Notes: generated by a model not told the origin, from the sequence alone. Positions 1-11,321 are shown, counted from the stretch's first letter. The stretch is 64,000 bases of DNA from Liopterus haemorrhoidalis (GCA_963971575.1 OZ020616.1:1446924-1510923), one strand, 5' to 3'. Numbers and translations are program-made.

Positions 1-357
1 GAGCGAGCATTTAGAGTGCGCTCTATGTGTTCGGGGTTTTAAGACCGAGCATATGGAGTATGACGTAAAAAAGTGGGGGAACGGCGAGAAAGAAATGAAA
101 GTTTAAAATTAAATTATAAATAAAATAAAAATAATAGCCTTAGACAAATAACAATAGACAAATAATATTGTTATTTGTCTATGGCTACAGAGTACGGCCA
201 TTTTATGTATTTGTGACGTTCTGTAAACAGCAAAAAAATTATTAAAATACACCGTGCATAAAATTAAAATGGAAAAAATTCATTAAATTAATTCATTAAT
301 TTTTAATTAATTTTATTTCTTCATCATTGAAAAAGAAATCAACGAAAAACCGAGGTA
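1..357. other. AT-rich noncoding stretch with a small hairpin
   Basis: No gene is visible. The one structure is a perfect 15-bp hairpin: positions 141-155 pair with 167-181 around an 11-nt loop. The stretch is probably intron or 5' flank of the first EB-module gene, whose upstream exon(s) were not found. Confidence 0.5.
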
Positions 358-763
358 CAGTCTGTTTCAAACGGTTGGGCGGAACTAAATAGGAATTTCG
401 TTCTTTTAAGTTGTCACGAAAAGGGACCTTGCTTCGGTTATTTCATTTTTCACTTTGGAATGTCAAAATTTAAAATTCCAACAATGAAACCATGGAAACG
501 AATGACATGTCAAAATTAAATTATTTTTCTTACATATTTTAATGACAAAAAAATAAATAAATGGGATATTTGTATTAAGAATGACACAAAAAATCAAAAT
601 ATAAAGAAAATGACATTTTAAAATGATATTAACCTTTACCAAAAAATGTTTGTTACAAGTATGATTTACAAAGCTTAAACAAAACGGCCGAAAAGCATGA
701 TTTAAACGATGAAAGTAACTAGATTGCAAAATCTAGTTCCACCTAACCGTTTGGAACAGACTT
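358..763. mobile_element. Tc/mariner-type MITE, copy 1
   Basis: Terminal inverted repeats start CAGTCTGTTTCAAACGG and end with the complementary CCGTTTGGAACAGACTT. The element is flanked by TA on both sides (356-357 and 764-765). It encodes no protein and is about 400 bp. It is the same family as 33270-33674 and the partial copies near 4637, 5116, 7986, 25379, 26411 and 40571, all recognised by a terminus of the type TTCCAAACG..GCGGAACTA. The TA target points to the Tc1/mariner superfamily. Confidence 0.85.
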
Positions 764-1077
764 TACATAATTTTGATTCATGACTGACGTGAACTAATCT
801 GACAGTAAAAACACCGCCTAAAATTGTAGGGTTAGATTTTATGAACTTTACGTCACAAAACGCTCGCTCCGTGTTGGAGTTGCTGCGCTCCGTCAGTGCT
901 CTATTCATGACGTCACCATCAACTGTTCGCTCAGCGCTAGCTCTACTCTGTACAACTCGAATGCACCCAGTATAGTAATGTTAAGAACAATATTTTACGT
1001 TGATTTTTATGCCGAATGGCGAAAAAATAAAATAATTACTACTACTATTAGTAATTTACATATGTTTGATATTTCAG

Positions 1078-4000
1078 TGTTGAATTCGCGCTGTGAATCA
1101 GATCCGGACTGCATAAATTTGGAAGGCGCTGATTGTGAAAATAATGTCTGCATCTGTAAATCGGGGCTGTTGCCAGAAGAAATGCGGTGCGTCTCTCTGT
1201 CTTCGGAGGGACCCTGTAACGTGAAGAGAGATTGCCAACAGAGGCTGGGGGATAACTCCGAGTGCAAGCAAAGCAAGTGTATCTGTGAGGAAGGTTACCA
1301 CCAGGACACTGTACAACACACGTGTGTCGCCACCAAAAGTAACTGTCCTTAACAGAATCCTGCACAGTTTATCTAAAGAAATCATTGTATTTGTTAGTGA
1401 TTCATAAAGAGGAACAAATTTAAATATAATAATACAACATATCCTAACCAACAATCTACGTTCTTCATATAGGGCAATAAATTTAAGATCGTAGCGTCGC
1501 GGTGTTCAATTTTGGAACGTGGGTAGAGGTAGTGATTCTTCTCGAGAATTTCTCGAGAAAATGCTTTAATTCTCATTTTTCATTTCTCGACAAATGTAAA
1601 ATTTACTCGACGCCTTTACTTTAGTACTTTAAAGGTGATTATAATTTTAACATGTTTTTATCCTCTACAATATTTTCAACATTAAAAAAAGATGTATAGG
1701 TAGAAGTAGGAAATAATTTCACTCAGCTTTTTGGACAAGAAGCGTTTACTTTAACAAAACACAACGTTTCGCCAACAACATTGTTGGCTTCTTCAGGTGC
1801 TATAACAATAACATCATGATAGAAAACAATATTGTACAATCAATAGCAAAATTTACCTATGTTAGTTAAACGTAGTCATAACAGACTGTACATCAATCAT
1901 CTCCAAGGATGGTGAATTGCAGAATACATAGACATTAAAGTGTACTTGGAGAAAACAGACCATAGGAAAAAACAGGAGTAAATTTCAATTAACTACTGAA
2001 ATATAGTGATAAAAAATTAGACTATTGTTTAAATTTTACAGTGCAAAATGAGATAAAATAAACTATATAACTGTCCAATATTAGCTTATACATAAATACA
2101 ATGATATCAAGTTTTACCGATGCATCAATATGACAGGCTGCGACACTATCCCCCCTAACTACCTGGTACGCACAAATCGACAGAGTTGACATTGTCCCAC
2201 CCTGTACAACATAATGCAACGATAACCCGCGAAATCATGAAATTTTCACCACTACCAACTCAGTGGAAAGAACCAAAATGAATTAATTGAGTTTCGGAGC
2301 AATCATACAATTCAACGTACCAATCCCTCAAAACAATGGTACGTACAAAGTAATGAGATAAAGGTACCTCAAACGGTATATCAAGTCCAAACCCCAAGAA
2401 ACCCTTAAGGATCCATACATCCAATTTTAAATACAATATGAATTGCAAAAATAATAAATTTTAAACCGGTACAGACACCGGAAAACCCTAACAGTAACAG
2501 TTGGAAACCCAGAAAGATATAGAGTATTAGATCTTGTTTTATAGTTTATTTTATCTCATTTTGCACTGTAAAATTTAAACAATAGTTTCTAATTTTTGAT
2601 CACTATATTTCAATAGTTAATTGAAATTTACTCCTGTTTTTTTCCTAAGATCTGTTTTCTTCAAGTACACATAATGTCTATGTATTCTGCTATTTCAACA
2701 TCCTTGGAGATGATTGATGTACAGTCTGTTATGACTACGTTTAACTAACATAGGTAAATTTTGTTATTAATTGTACAATATTGTTTTCTATCATGATGTT
2801 ATTGTTATAGCACCTGAAGAAGCCAACAATGTTGTTGGCGAAACGTTGTGTTTTGTTAAAATAAACGCTTCTTGTCCAAAAAGCTGAGTGAAATTATTTC
2901 CTACTTCTACCTATATTCAAAATTGGACGTTAAATTACTTTCTACTAAAAAAGATGTATATTCTAATAATTATATAATTATTTTTCACGAGATTTCTCGA
3001 GAATTCTCGACAAAATAAGTCTAATATCGAGAAATCAGAAACACTAGGTAGAGGGTACTTAATGTTATTGCTACATAGCTATGAAAGTGAAATTATAGGA
3101 ATAAATATGTTTTACAATATTTTGAGGACCTGTTTTACTATTTTATCAACAAGTAAATTAATACAAATGTTTATAAAGCCATATTTTTGCATGACACGTC
3201 TCTAAAAAAAAATTAAAACTATATTTTGTGCTGTAGGTTATGGTGATAAAAAATTTTATAGTGGATTTACAGTGGACTTATCATTTAAGCAAAATTATAC
3301 CTTACAAAACCCGTACGAAGTAGTTCTTTATAAATGCAATGATTTCCTTGGGTAAAGAGTGCAGGATCTTCTCACTCGCTGTTATAAATATAGATAGCTA
3401 ATAAATGGTGTTACAGAATTGAACGACCAGTGTATCTCGAGCAATGAGTGCTACCAGAAGGTCGGCGAAGACCCTAAGAATGTGCTGCAGTGTGGCTCTG
3501 ACGGCAAGTGTCAGTGTGTCGAGGGATTCACCCCTAAGGGAGACAGATGCGACGGTAGGTCCAAAACATAGCTGTAGTTTAGGGTATACGACGTGTATAG
3601 TATTTCCAAAATGAAATGGCTACTCTTGTTAAGAAGCTTAACAAGCAGTAATGGGTTTATGGCAGTAATCCCAAGACTTATTGCAGTAAAAAGAATATAA
3701 AAGGTATTAAGGGAATTTTAAATTTAAATCGAATAGATGTAACACTAGTTCAATTGAAGTTTCTTAAAAACCATTAAGGATATTTTCCAAATTTATAATC
3801 CTATTGTTTCTAAATTTTAGGGGTTGTTATACTTGTTTGTTAGTTAATTTTCAACGTTCATAGCGTGCATACATTAACAACGTGGCTCTTTGGCGACCAT
3901 TTGATTTTGAAGAAAGTTTTTCTGTAGTGAAAATAGTAAATTTGTGCAAGGTGATTTGGAGTGCGAAAATGTGGACGTTGACGTGGAATGAGAAAATGTG

Positions 4001-5590
4001 GACATGGCATGATTTTTCAGAAGACTGCAAAGTTCTGATACCGAACGTTTATAAAAAGTTAGTTTCGGAAGGTAATGACAAACCTATACTTAAAACTGCG
4101 GAATTAACTAGTGTTCCATACAGAACAATTCAACGTATCATTGTTTGTGGCAAAATACAGTAGCGAAAACGATCCGATTTACAAGTTTTCAAGAAAATAG
4201 ATAGTTTTATTTATACTCAAGAAATTTCTGGGTGGTAGACGACGAAATGAAAACAACAGTGAGAAAATGGCTGATTTTTATGACCAACTTATCCAAAAAA
4301 TCTGTCTCAATATTCTAAATGGTGACTATGAAAAATCATAAGTATAACATACCTCTTCATCTATGTATTCCATAGTTTGTAGAAGAAAAAGGGGGTCCAT
4401 TACCCCGGAGGAAAATTTTTGGAAAATACATTAAAACAATAAATTCGTGCGTCTTATGGTCCGAAAAATACAGTAGTTTTTTGTTTTTCCTGTAAAGTTA
4501 TATTTTTTTTTACATAGAAGAGATTGTAGAACCAAGACGAATCAAGAACCAAGGTTTAAATCTTAACAACCAAAATTGAATCTTTGTTTTTCTCAGTCAT
4601 TCATTACATAGCTATTTTTTAAATTATAAAATATAAAGGCATTCCAAACGATTAGGTGGAACTAACTGGAATTTTCAATTTTGTAAGTTGTCATTTTCTT
4701 ATAAATTAAAGTTGACTTTTCCTGAACAAAATTATCAAAAGCTTCAATCAATCGGTAAAAGTATCTAGAATTGAGAATCTAGTTCCATCTAAGCTAAAGG
4801 AACAGACTTTATGTGCTGTTCACTTTTGTAAAAACAAACTAAGAGAAAATTTTGATTCCAATAGTTTACTCCTGTGAAATTGTATGTTGGTATAATCCGT
4901 CTCAATTTGTAATACGAAACTAGATCTGGTTACTTTGGTGACTGTTGTCGTGTAAACAGACTTTGGCGTATCCGTGTGAACCAATACTATGATAATATTA
5001 TAAATGTATTGTCAATATACAACATAAAAAATGAACTTTACCTGTTAGTTACGTATTACAAAATGAGACAGATAATATTACAAAAATAATTTAATATGTC
5101 ACATTATTTAAAATATAGGCTATTCCAAACGTTTAGGCGGAACTATCTTGTAATTTTCATCCATTAATTCAAACTTTTGGTCATTTTGTTTAAGCTTTGT
5201 AAATCATACTCACAATGCAAATTCTAGATTAAATTGTCATTATAAAATGTCCTTTTCATTGCATTTTAATTTTTTGTCATTCTTCATAAAAATTTCCCTT
5301 TTATTTTTTTGTCTTCAAAATATGGAAAAATGTATTAAAATTTTTGACGTATGTCATTCGTTTCCATGGTTACACTGTTGAAATTTTAAATTTTCACATA
5401 CCAAACGCGAAATAACCCAAGCAAGGTCCCTTCTCGTGACAACCTAAAAGAACAAAATTTCCATTTAGTTCCGCCTAAACTTTTGGAATAGCCTGTCACT
5501 GAATACATTATTTTTTTTGCAGGAGCCAGCAGCCTGTCATCTTTGTCTTTGGCATTATTGGCGGCCGTGGCTGTATTCCTCCGTCTGTAG
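1078..5590 (+). CDS. EB-module secreted protein with GPI-type tail, gene 1 (5' end missing)
   Basis: Three exons are readable: 1078-1338, 3417-3554 and 5523-5590. Each is bordered by AG/GT and every intron is phase 1, so the frame joins cleanly. The predicted chain is a series of cysteine-rich EB modules. Spacing of the type CxxDxDC..C..CIC..G is followed by repeats ending CICEEGY and CQCVEGF, about three modules in all. The last exon adds a short Ser-rich linker and a hydrophobic tail ending VAVFLRL-stop, which looks like a GPI-attachment signal or a membrane anchor. EB modules are known from nematode and arthropod extracellular proteins; their binding partners are mostly unknown. The signal-peptide exon is not visible and should lie upstream. 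If the donor at 1339 (GTAACT) were not used, the reading frame would stop at 1352. The matching phase and hydrophobic terminal exon favour splicing. It is a tandem paralogue of the gene at 5835. Confidence 0.75.
1683..2960. repeat. 1.2-kb palindromic insertion, Penelope-like?
   Basis: The arms 1695-2068 and 2542-2915 are near-perfect inverted copies (about 375 bp each) around a spacer of about 470 bp. A direct repeat of the type TAAAAAAGATGTATA lies on both sides (1683-1698 and 2946-2960). This looks like a 15-16 bp target-site duplication of retrotransposon type. Each arm carries near its outer end a CTGAAGA..hairpin..GAAAC motif that resembles a hammerhead-ribozyme core. The whole sits in intron 1078-1338 / 3417-3554 of EB gene 1. 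Confidence 0.6.
2961..3416. other. Intronic AT-rich stretch
   Basis: No gene is visible. A segment around 3085-3170 (ATAGGAATAAATATGTTTTA) recurs inverted near 18890-18960, so it is a repeat remnant. It ends at the acceptor TTACAG before exon 3417-3554. Confidence 0.5.
3882..4163 (+). pseudogene. Possible transposase helix-turn-helix remnant
   Basis: An open frame of about 93 codons begins with a GTG, not ATG, in the intron of EB gene 1. It contains the stretch LKTAELTSVPYRTIQRII, which resembles the DNA-recognition helix region of IS630/Tc1-like transposases. No catalytic DDE part follows. The likeness is weak; it is most probably a decayed transposon piece and not an exon, as EB gene 1 splices past it. 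Confidence 0.35.
4637..4811. mobile_element. Tc/mariner-type MITE, short copy 2
   Basis: Starts ATTCCAAACGATTAGGTGGA and ends with the inverted counterpart CTAAAGGAACAGACTT. It is a shortened member (about 175 bp) of the 358-763 family, with most of the interior lost. It lies in the last intron of EB gene 1. Confidence 0.7.
5116..5494. mobile_element. Tc/mariner-type MITE, copy 3, next to a splice acceptor
   Basis: The termini are TAGGCTATTCCAAACG and CTTTTGGAATAGCCTG, with the internal AGTTCCGCC/GGCGGAACTA repeats of the family. Its right end is only about 28 bp upstream of the exon that starts at 5523, so it makes up the branch-point region of the last intron of EB gene 1. Confidence 0.75.
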
Positions 5591-5680
5591 AAGTTGCTGC
5601 TCGACAAAATGTAGTTAATTCACCATCATCATCCAATTTTCACATTTATACTATGTTATGTTTGTATCTAACGCATTACT

Positions 5681-5686
5681 AATAAA
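5681..5686 (+). terminator. Poly(A) signal of EB gene 1
   Basis: AATAAA about 90 bp after the TAG at 5588-5590. Confidence 0.6.
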
Positions 5687-5834
5687 AAAACAAATGTTTT
5701 ATCAGCGTTGTTTGACCTTTGTGCCTCCATTGCAGAGTACAGAGTTAATCTGCTTGTCACCAACATAATTTCTACTCTCTACTCCACACTGATGCTGTGA
5801 TTGTTCAAACAGCTCGCAACAATAACAAGTCACA

Positions 5835-7804
5835 ATGCAATTGTTAACAGTGATTGTATTTTTGGGTGTAACAGTGGGTGCAACAGCTAACAGTAAGTAC
5901 TACAACCATTAACATCATATAAATAGACACATGCCCTATGCCAGGAGTCGGCAACCTTTCGGTGACAAAGAGCCAAATCTATATTGAAAACAAAAACAAT
6001 AACATGGAAGAGCCGCTATTGCACCTGCCAGTATATTACAATATAATAATTTTTTTAATTGGACGATTGCTCCTGCAAAGTGTAGGATAAGACTTCAATA
6101 TTTGGTGAATATTCAGTAATCTTTAACTTAAAGCAGCACTCAAGTTTCAGGTCAGTACGATTACTTCTTAACTGACTCTTTATTAATTTCATATGTGAAA
6201 AGACTTGCTCACAGTAATATGTAGATCCGAAAATTGTCAGTAGTCCAAAAGCATATTTTTTTAAATGATTTTGAAACACCTTTTCAAGCTTCTAAAACAA
6301 CTTTACCTACTTTTTGAAGATTGTGAATTTCGGTCCACTTATGCTGGGAAAATAAAATGCACTTTTCTCTTTCTAAACTTTCCAGTTCAGAATTAAATTT
6401 TAAGAATATATTATTACATAAATCTTTGAATTTCAAATCCAATAATTGAAGCTCAAATTGTGCCTAATTAATCAATGAAAATGGTGATAAATGTAATTGC
6501 TGCATATCTGCTATTTGGTTTTGTCAAAAAAGCTAGTATAAAAAGCTTTATATTTTCTAAACTATTTACATCTTTCTCCAAAAGCTTCTTGCATGTTAAC
6601 AATAGTTTTTGCAAAAAAAATTGCATTAATAACGTTGTTATTGTCCTTATGTTTTTGTAAATTAATAAAATGTAAAAATGTTTCTGCACGTAAATCATTC
6701 ACAAATACAGATAACTTTCTTTCGAAACAAATTAAATCGCACTAAGGAAAAGGGCGCCGATGAGCTTGACTAAGGGGCGCCACATTACGAAAGTGAGGAC
6801 CTTTTTTTTTGCTCTTCACTGGGAATTCACTTACATTTATTTCCCAAGGGGCGCCAAAACACAGTTTTGCCCCTAGCGCAAGTTTTCCTTACTGCGGCTC
6901 TGTATTTGGTACCGCGGGATACTTAATATTAAATTTCAATATGAATTTTTTAATGTGGTTTAATACCATTTAAAATCATACTTTTGGAATTTTTTTTTTT
7001 TTGAAATTCAGACTTATTTTTTTAGTATGGATAATATTTAGTTTTTTTCTGGAATTGTAGATGATATTTAAATGTTTTTCTGGTGTCTAATTCACCTTTT
7101 TACGCTTGCGTATTTCGCAAGCAAAATAGAATACCCGGTCAAGTACCGGAGGGTCGAGGTAAACTTGACCAGACGAGGTTATTTTAAAAAAAAATAACAT
7201 ATTAACGTCCAAACAATAAAAAAGTTATAGTTGTTGATAGAGGGCCTCAATATCTATATCTTAGTAAGAAAAAAAATTAAACAATTATTAATTTTCACAA
7301 AGATATGATAATTTGAAATTAAAAACTGGTCAAGTTTATCCCGTTTTACGGTATATTGTTTCAGTGATGCGATGGTATTCGAACATAACGTGCAGCGATC
7401 ACTTGCAATGTCACGAGACGATGGGAAATCGCAGTAACTGCGTCTATGACATGTGCCAGTGCATGGGTCGCTACCACATGGCGGACAGCGGCCTCTGCAT
7501 CCCGGACAAGGGCGTGCACGAGCTCTGCGACAGCCAAGACGAGTGCTACTGGGGCCCAGAGATGATCGGGAAGATCCACTGCCATGAAGGTATCTGCAGC
7601 TGTCAACAAGGATACATCATCGCTAGCGGAAGGATATGTATTCGTATCTGTAAGTTCTATCCATCATTTCTTTTAAAACATAATTTCATGAATTTATTTG
7701 TTTCAGCAGTCTCTGATAGTGGAACCTTCATAATTTCATCTCCAATACTTGTATATATTACAATACTTATATCTTCCTTTATAAAACTCTATTTTTTTAG
7801 TTAA
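5835..7804 (+). CDS. EB-module secreted protein with GPI-type tail, gene 2
   Basis: Three exons: 5835-5892, 7365-7649 and 7707-7804, all joined in phase 1. Exon 1 encodes a signal peptide (MQLLTVIVFLGVTVGATA) and ends at a consensus donor (A/GTAAGT). Exon 2 carries about two EB modules with the pattern C..HLQCHETMG..CVYDMCQCMG and ends ICSCQQGY. Exon 3 is mostly hydrophobic (stretches such as ILVYITILIS) and stops at TAA 7802-7804, fitting a GPI-attachment signal or membrane anchor. The second intron is only 57 nt and contains no in-frame stop, so an unspliced message would also be open. The first intron holds hAT debris. The product should reach the cell surface or be secreted. It is a tandem paralogue of EB gene 1 with the same exon phases and the same architecture. 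Confidence 0.75.
5941..6470 (-). mobile_element. hAT transposon remnant with transposase C-terminus
   Basis: The terminus CAGGAGTCGGCAACCTTT at 5941 is a typical hAT end. On the minus strand, 6055-6279 reads into a hATC dimerisation domain (FGSTYYCEQVFSHMK, later YSPNIEVL). A further homologous frame runs 6280-6470 (FELQLLDLKFKDLC). Frames are interrupted, so the element is dead. The opposite end was not identified. It lies in intron 1 of EB gene 2. Confidence 0.75.
6735..6903. mobile_element. Short DNA-transposon copy, GCACTAAGG family
   Basis: Inverted ends CGCACTAAGGAAAAGGGCGC and AAGTTTTCCTTACTGCGG. The same family recurs near 52500-52690 inside the pogo-like element. No coding capacity is present. 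The CAGAGCCGCAGTAAGG terminus suggests hAT. Confidence 0.6.
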
Positions 7805-8573
7805 TTATTAATAATTATCGAGTTTAACTTACCTTTAAACTGTAAACCCTCCATTTACCGGACCATTGAACGATCCTTAAAATTCAATCTATCGTAATAC
7901 TTCTAGGGAATTCTATGTCGCTATTTTTCCAGTGTATGAACACGGCTTTAAATCGGTTCTTCTCAGTTTACAATAATAAAAATTCGGTTAAGTTCCGCTT
8001 AAACGTTTGGAATATCTTATATTTATGTTACCTATTGTCCTTCAATAGGCATTAAAGTGAGATTTTTCATTTTCAAACGGAAGTATTCTTGGTTTCCGAA
8101 AATGGAGGCGTTGGATTTAACGGGTGTTCGTATTTAATGGACCAATTAATCTGTTAAAACGAGGATTTACTATATTTTAATTCAATATCATTTTAGCGCC
8201 TTAAATTTATATTTGTATTTCATAAATTTAAGGCAGATGGCGCTTGAGTTCCTTAAAATTTGACATTAAAAACAACCTAATTTAATTTGACAAGTAAATT
8301 TTTAATAATAAAGTGCATAGTTTTTTATATTTCGTGTATAATATAATTTATCATATTTCCATTTATATTAACATATATATTTTTATGTAAATTGTGGTTG
8401 TACACAAAATTAGGTTAAGTTTACATTTTTTTATAATTATATTTTTCGACATCTAAGAAATATTGATGTCAATTAATAGAAATATTAGTTAATAAATAGT
8501 AAATATTTAATAAACTTGTGTTGTATACAATCAAAATATACGTAACCTTTACATTTGCAAATAAGTAACTAAG
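7805..8573. other. Intergenic, EB gene 2 to FRG1
   Basis: Contains a terminal fragment of the 358-763 MITE family at about 7986-8020 (AGTTCCGCTTAAACGTTTGG). The remaining ~550 bp upstream of the FRG1 start are AT-rich without a recognisable gene and presumably include the FRG1 promoter. Confidence 0.5.
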
Positions 8574-10126
8574 ATGTCATCTGAATACGACAAAGTACGA
8601 GTCAGTAAATTAGTAATAAAAGGTGAAAAAAAAAAGTAAGTAAATTTATTTAACCGAAACAGTCATTTTAAAGACAACGTAAGTCATAATTTGTAAGTTT
8701 CGAGAAAAACAACTGAAAGTTAAAAATCACTTATGCAGTTCTTTCGATTTCCTTTTTTGGATTTTAAAGCCTATCTTCTAAGGCAATGGCGTGAATATAC
8801 GGTCCACAGACAGACCAGATCCAATTTAAAACTATTTTTTAAATATCCCGCACGAAATTTCTACCTGTTATTCAAGTGATTTTTTAAATTTCTACTCTTT
8901 CGTTCTCAAGTAATTTTCTGAATTTCTACCATTCAAGTAATTTTTTTAAATTTCGACCCCCACCGTTCTTAAGCATCTAACTCAATTTGGCTCATGAAAC
9001 ATCTACAATTCAGATTTTTAAAGAAGTCTGTTCAATGACAAATGAACAAAGCAACAACCAACTTATTTATATATTTCTGTCTCGCACATGTCTTGCAAGC
9101 ATGAGTGAGACATAAATATGTAAATAAATTGATTGTTGATTCATTCATTTGTCAATTAACAGACTTTAAAAAATTGAACTGCGGCTTTAAATATGATTCC
9201 ACGATGGGAAAAGGTTGGACACTGCTGTTCTAAAAATCACGTCTCACAGAGAACGTGCAAGAACATCAATAGATACATCCTTGACTCGTGTTGTTTTTGA
9301 AATAACTGATTTAATTATTGTTGTGAGAATGTTATAATGGTGATGTACGTGCAGGTCCAAGAAAAGGAAGCGGAAGCACGGGGAAGGCGAGCGAGGTGGA
9401 AATGGAAGCGGAACCGGGGCCGGTGATCAAGTAGACACAGATGCAACAGAACACGGCGGCTGGTGGCGTGCTAGTAACAGCCCTCAGCTGGCAGGAGCAG
9501 TCGCACTCGAGTTCGGGAAACATATGTACGTACGAGCTCTCGACAACGGTCTGTTCACATTAGGCGCCCCGCATCCAGCCGGAGAACCGCCCGCGCCTGA
9601 AGAGATCCTGACAGCGGTGCCCATCGGGGAGCGTTCCCTCGCCCTCAAGTCCGGTTACGGGAAATACCTCAGTGTAGAGCGAGGCGGTGCGGTCACAGGT
9701 CGCTCGGACGCGATAGGCGCTCACGAGCACTGGGAAGCTGTGTTCGAGAACGATCGCGCCGCACTCCAGGCACATAACGGCTGCTTCATGTCCGTGGCGG
9801 CTGAAGATGACGCCCTAGTGGCAGTGGACCGTAAGGCCGGTGATGAGCACGTACTGCAACTTAGATTAGCGCCCAGTGCTCGCGAGGGCGAGCTCAGCAG
9901 CGAGACGGCGACCGATCGACCGACCACTCCGACTGCGCGAGGTCGCGGAAGCCTTGAACAACTCGAGATGAGCTACGTGAAGAAGTTTCAGAAGTTCCAG
10001 GACAAGAAGTTGCGGGTGTGCGAGGAAGATGTTGGCGAGTTGAGGAAGGCGCGCCATCGAGGAAACTTCCACGAGGCACTGCTCGACCGACGCGCCAAGA
10101 TGAAAGCGGATAGGTATTGCAAGTGA
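8574..10126 (+). CDS. FRG1: FRG1 homologue (actin- and RNA-associated protein)
   Basis: Two exons, 8574-8635 and 9355-10126, give 277 codons plus stop. The first exon supplies MSSEYDKVRVSKLVIKGEKK and breaks at a consensus donor. The second continues with a Lys/Arg-rich stretch (KSKKRKRKH), a likely nuclear signal, then a linker with GGWW. The fascin-like beta-trefoil follows, with the signature YVRALDNGLFTLGAPH and later ALKSGYGKYLSV and GRSDAIG. The C-terminus is the family hallmark MSYVKKFQKFQDKKL...LLDRRAKMKADRYCK. FRG1 proteins are known from human facioscapulohumeral dystrophy studies. They locate to nucleolus and Cajal bodies, associate with spliceosomes and bundle actin. Length (277 versus about 258 in human) and motif order indicate a complete functional gene. 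It converges with the DCUN1D gene downstream. Confidence 0.95.
9024..9166. mobile_element. Small foldback MITE in the FRG1 intron
   Basis: Inverted ends AAGTCTGTT.AATGACAAATG and CATTTGTCAATTAACAGACTT. The interior is also palindromic (TATTTATATATTTCTGTCTC against GAGACATAAATATGTAAATA). About 143 bp in total, with no coding. Confidence 0.7.
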
Positions 10127-10341
10127 AGCGACAATATCTTTAAAATTAATCATAATTTATTTACTTACTTAAATGCTTAATGTATTTGGCAAAATTAAAT
10201 GAATGGGTTTTCAGACATTGAAAATATAAGATCATTTCAATTTCTCACATGTATACAAAATGAAGTGAAATAAAACGTGGGTGTTTATGTTGGGGGCTGT
10301 GTGGGAGGGGTTTGGGGGGGTAGTGTGCGCATCGCCAGACC
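10127..10341. terminator. Convergent 3' ends of FRG1 and DCUN1D
   Basis: A plus-strand AATAAA at 10269-10274 can serve FRG1. A minus-strand AATAAA (plus TTTATT 10156-10161) can serve the DCUN1D gene. If both are used, the two 3' UTRs overlap by over 100 bp. Other signals may be used instead. Confidence 0.45.
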
Positions 10342-11321
10342 TCAACTGTTGGAGGAGGTGCGCCTGTCTAGGGCCGTGGAGCCCTCCATGTCCGGGGACC
10401 CGGACTGTTGCTGACGCGTCGCCTTCAGCCACTCGACAAACTCGTCCAGCATGACTGGCCAGGCGCCGTCCACGTCATAGTTGGAGAGGTCGTGCGAAAT
10501 GGTGCGCGAGAACTCCAGTATGTTGCACCACTGGTCCTTGTTGATGACTCTGTACTTGGAGTGGTCGAGGAAGGCGGCGAAATGCGCGTGCAGCGGCCAA
10601 TGTCGCCCGAGCAGAAGCGCCAGCATCGCCTTGGCTGTCTCCATGTCCATGCTGCGCTGGTCCTTGTCGCGCGCGAAGTCGTACGCATACCTATAGATGC
10701 CCTTGAAGACGTGCGGGTCCTGTAGCAGCGAGCGCAACTGGTCGGCCTTCGCCTGCAGCCGTGCGACGCTGTCGCACTGCAGCTCGCTCAGACCCTTGAG
10801 CCACTCGGCCTGCGTGAAGAAGCCCATCTGGCGCGCCTGCATCTTGTACGCAAGCACGAGCATCAACACGTTCTCCGGCTCCACGCCGATGTCCTCGCAG
10901 AACTTCTCCATGCCTTCAGGGCCAAGCATGTCCGGCTCGTCCGCGCTTGTGTACTCCCGGAACCACGCCAGGCACCGCTTCTGACTGAACGTACTCGCGC
11001 CATCGTCAGTCTTGGAACCATACCGTCTGGAACTGCAAACACACACACACGTATCAGTTACGGGCACTCACACATCTGCACACACACACCTGCCGTCCCC
11101 CATGAGCGGCGGCCGCTACTGTTCGTCAGCGCGTTACCGCCGCTATAAATAACTAGCCTTGGCCCGTCCGAGAATAAATACACGGACGGAGCGGTAAAGC
11201 GTGCCAGTCGCGCGCGCGACTCACTCCTCACTCACCTGGTGGTGTTCCGCAACCGCTTGGTGCAGTGTCTGTCCTCATCGCCGGGGCCCATGTCTGTTGC
11301 TCGGCGCTTGCTGCGTGGCAT
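10342..11321 (-). CDS. DCUN1D4/5-like: DCN1-like protein 4/5 (cullin neddylation co-E3)
   Basis: Minus strand, exon 1 at 11321-11236 and exon 2 at 11032-10342, giving 258 residues. Exon 1 encodes a basic N-terminus ([20 protein letters not shown]), as in vertebrate DCUN1D4/5, and ends at CAG/GTGAGT. The 203-bp intron ends in TTTGCAG. Exon 2 holds the whole PONY/DCUN1 domain: [50 protein letters not shown] and the cullin-contacting C-terminal part [26 protein letters not shown]1-like proteins hold UBC12-NEDD8 next to cullins and speed their neddylation, in nucleus and cytoplasm. The Ser/Arg-rich tail after WLKATRQQQ extends about 20 residues past the usual end. The nuclear-type basic N-terminus places it with paralogues 4/5, not 1/2 (UBA-bearing) or 3 (myristoylated). 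Confidence 0.94.

Noticed and set aside
1339..1352. End of EB gene 1 at the TAA 1350-1352
   Set aside because: A donor at 1339 joins in phase to two further exons that complete the EB modules and add a hydrophobic tail.
1683..2960. Complete hammerhead ribozyme
   Set aside because: The core and stem II fit, but no stem I or NUH cleavage site was found, so only a likeness is reported.
11144..11150. TATAAAT on the plus strand
   Set aside because: It is inside the DCUN1D intron and no plus-strand gene starts nearby.
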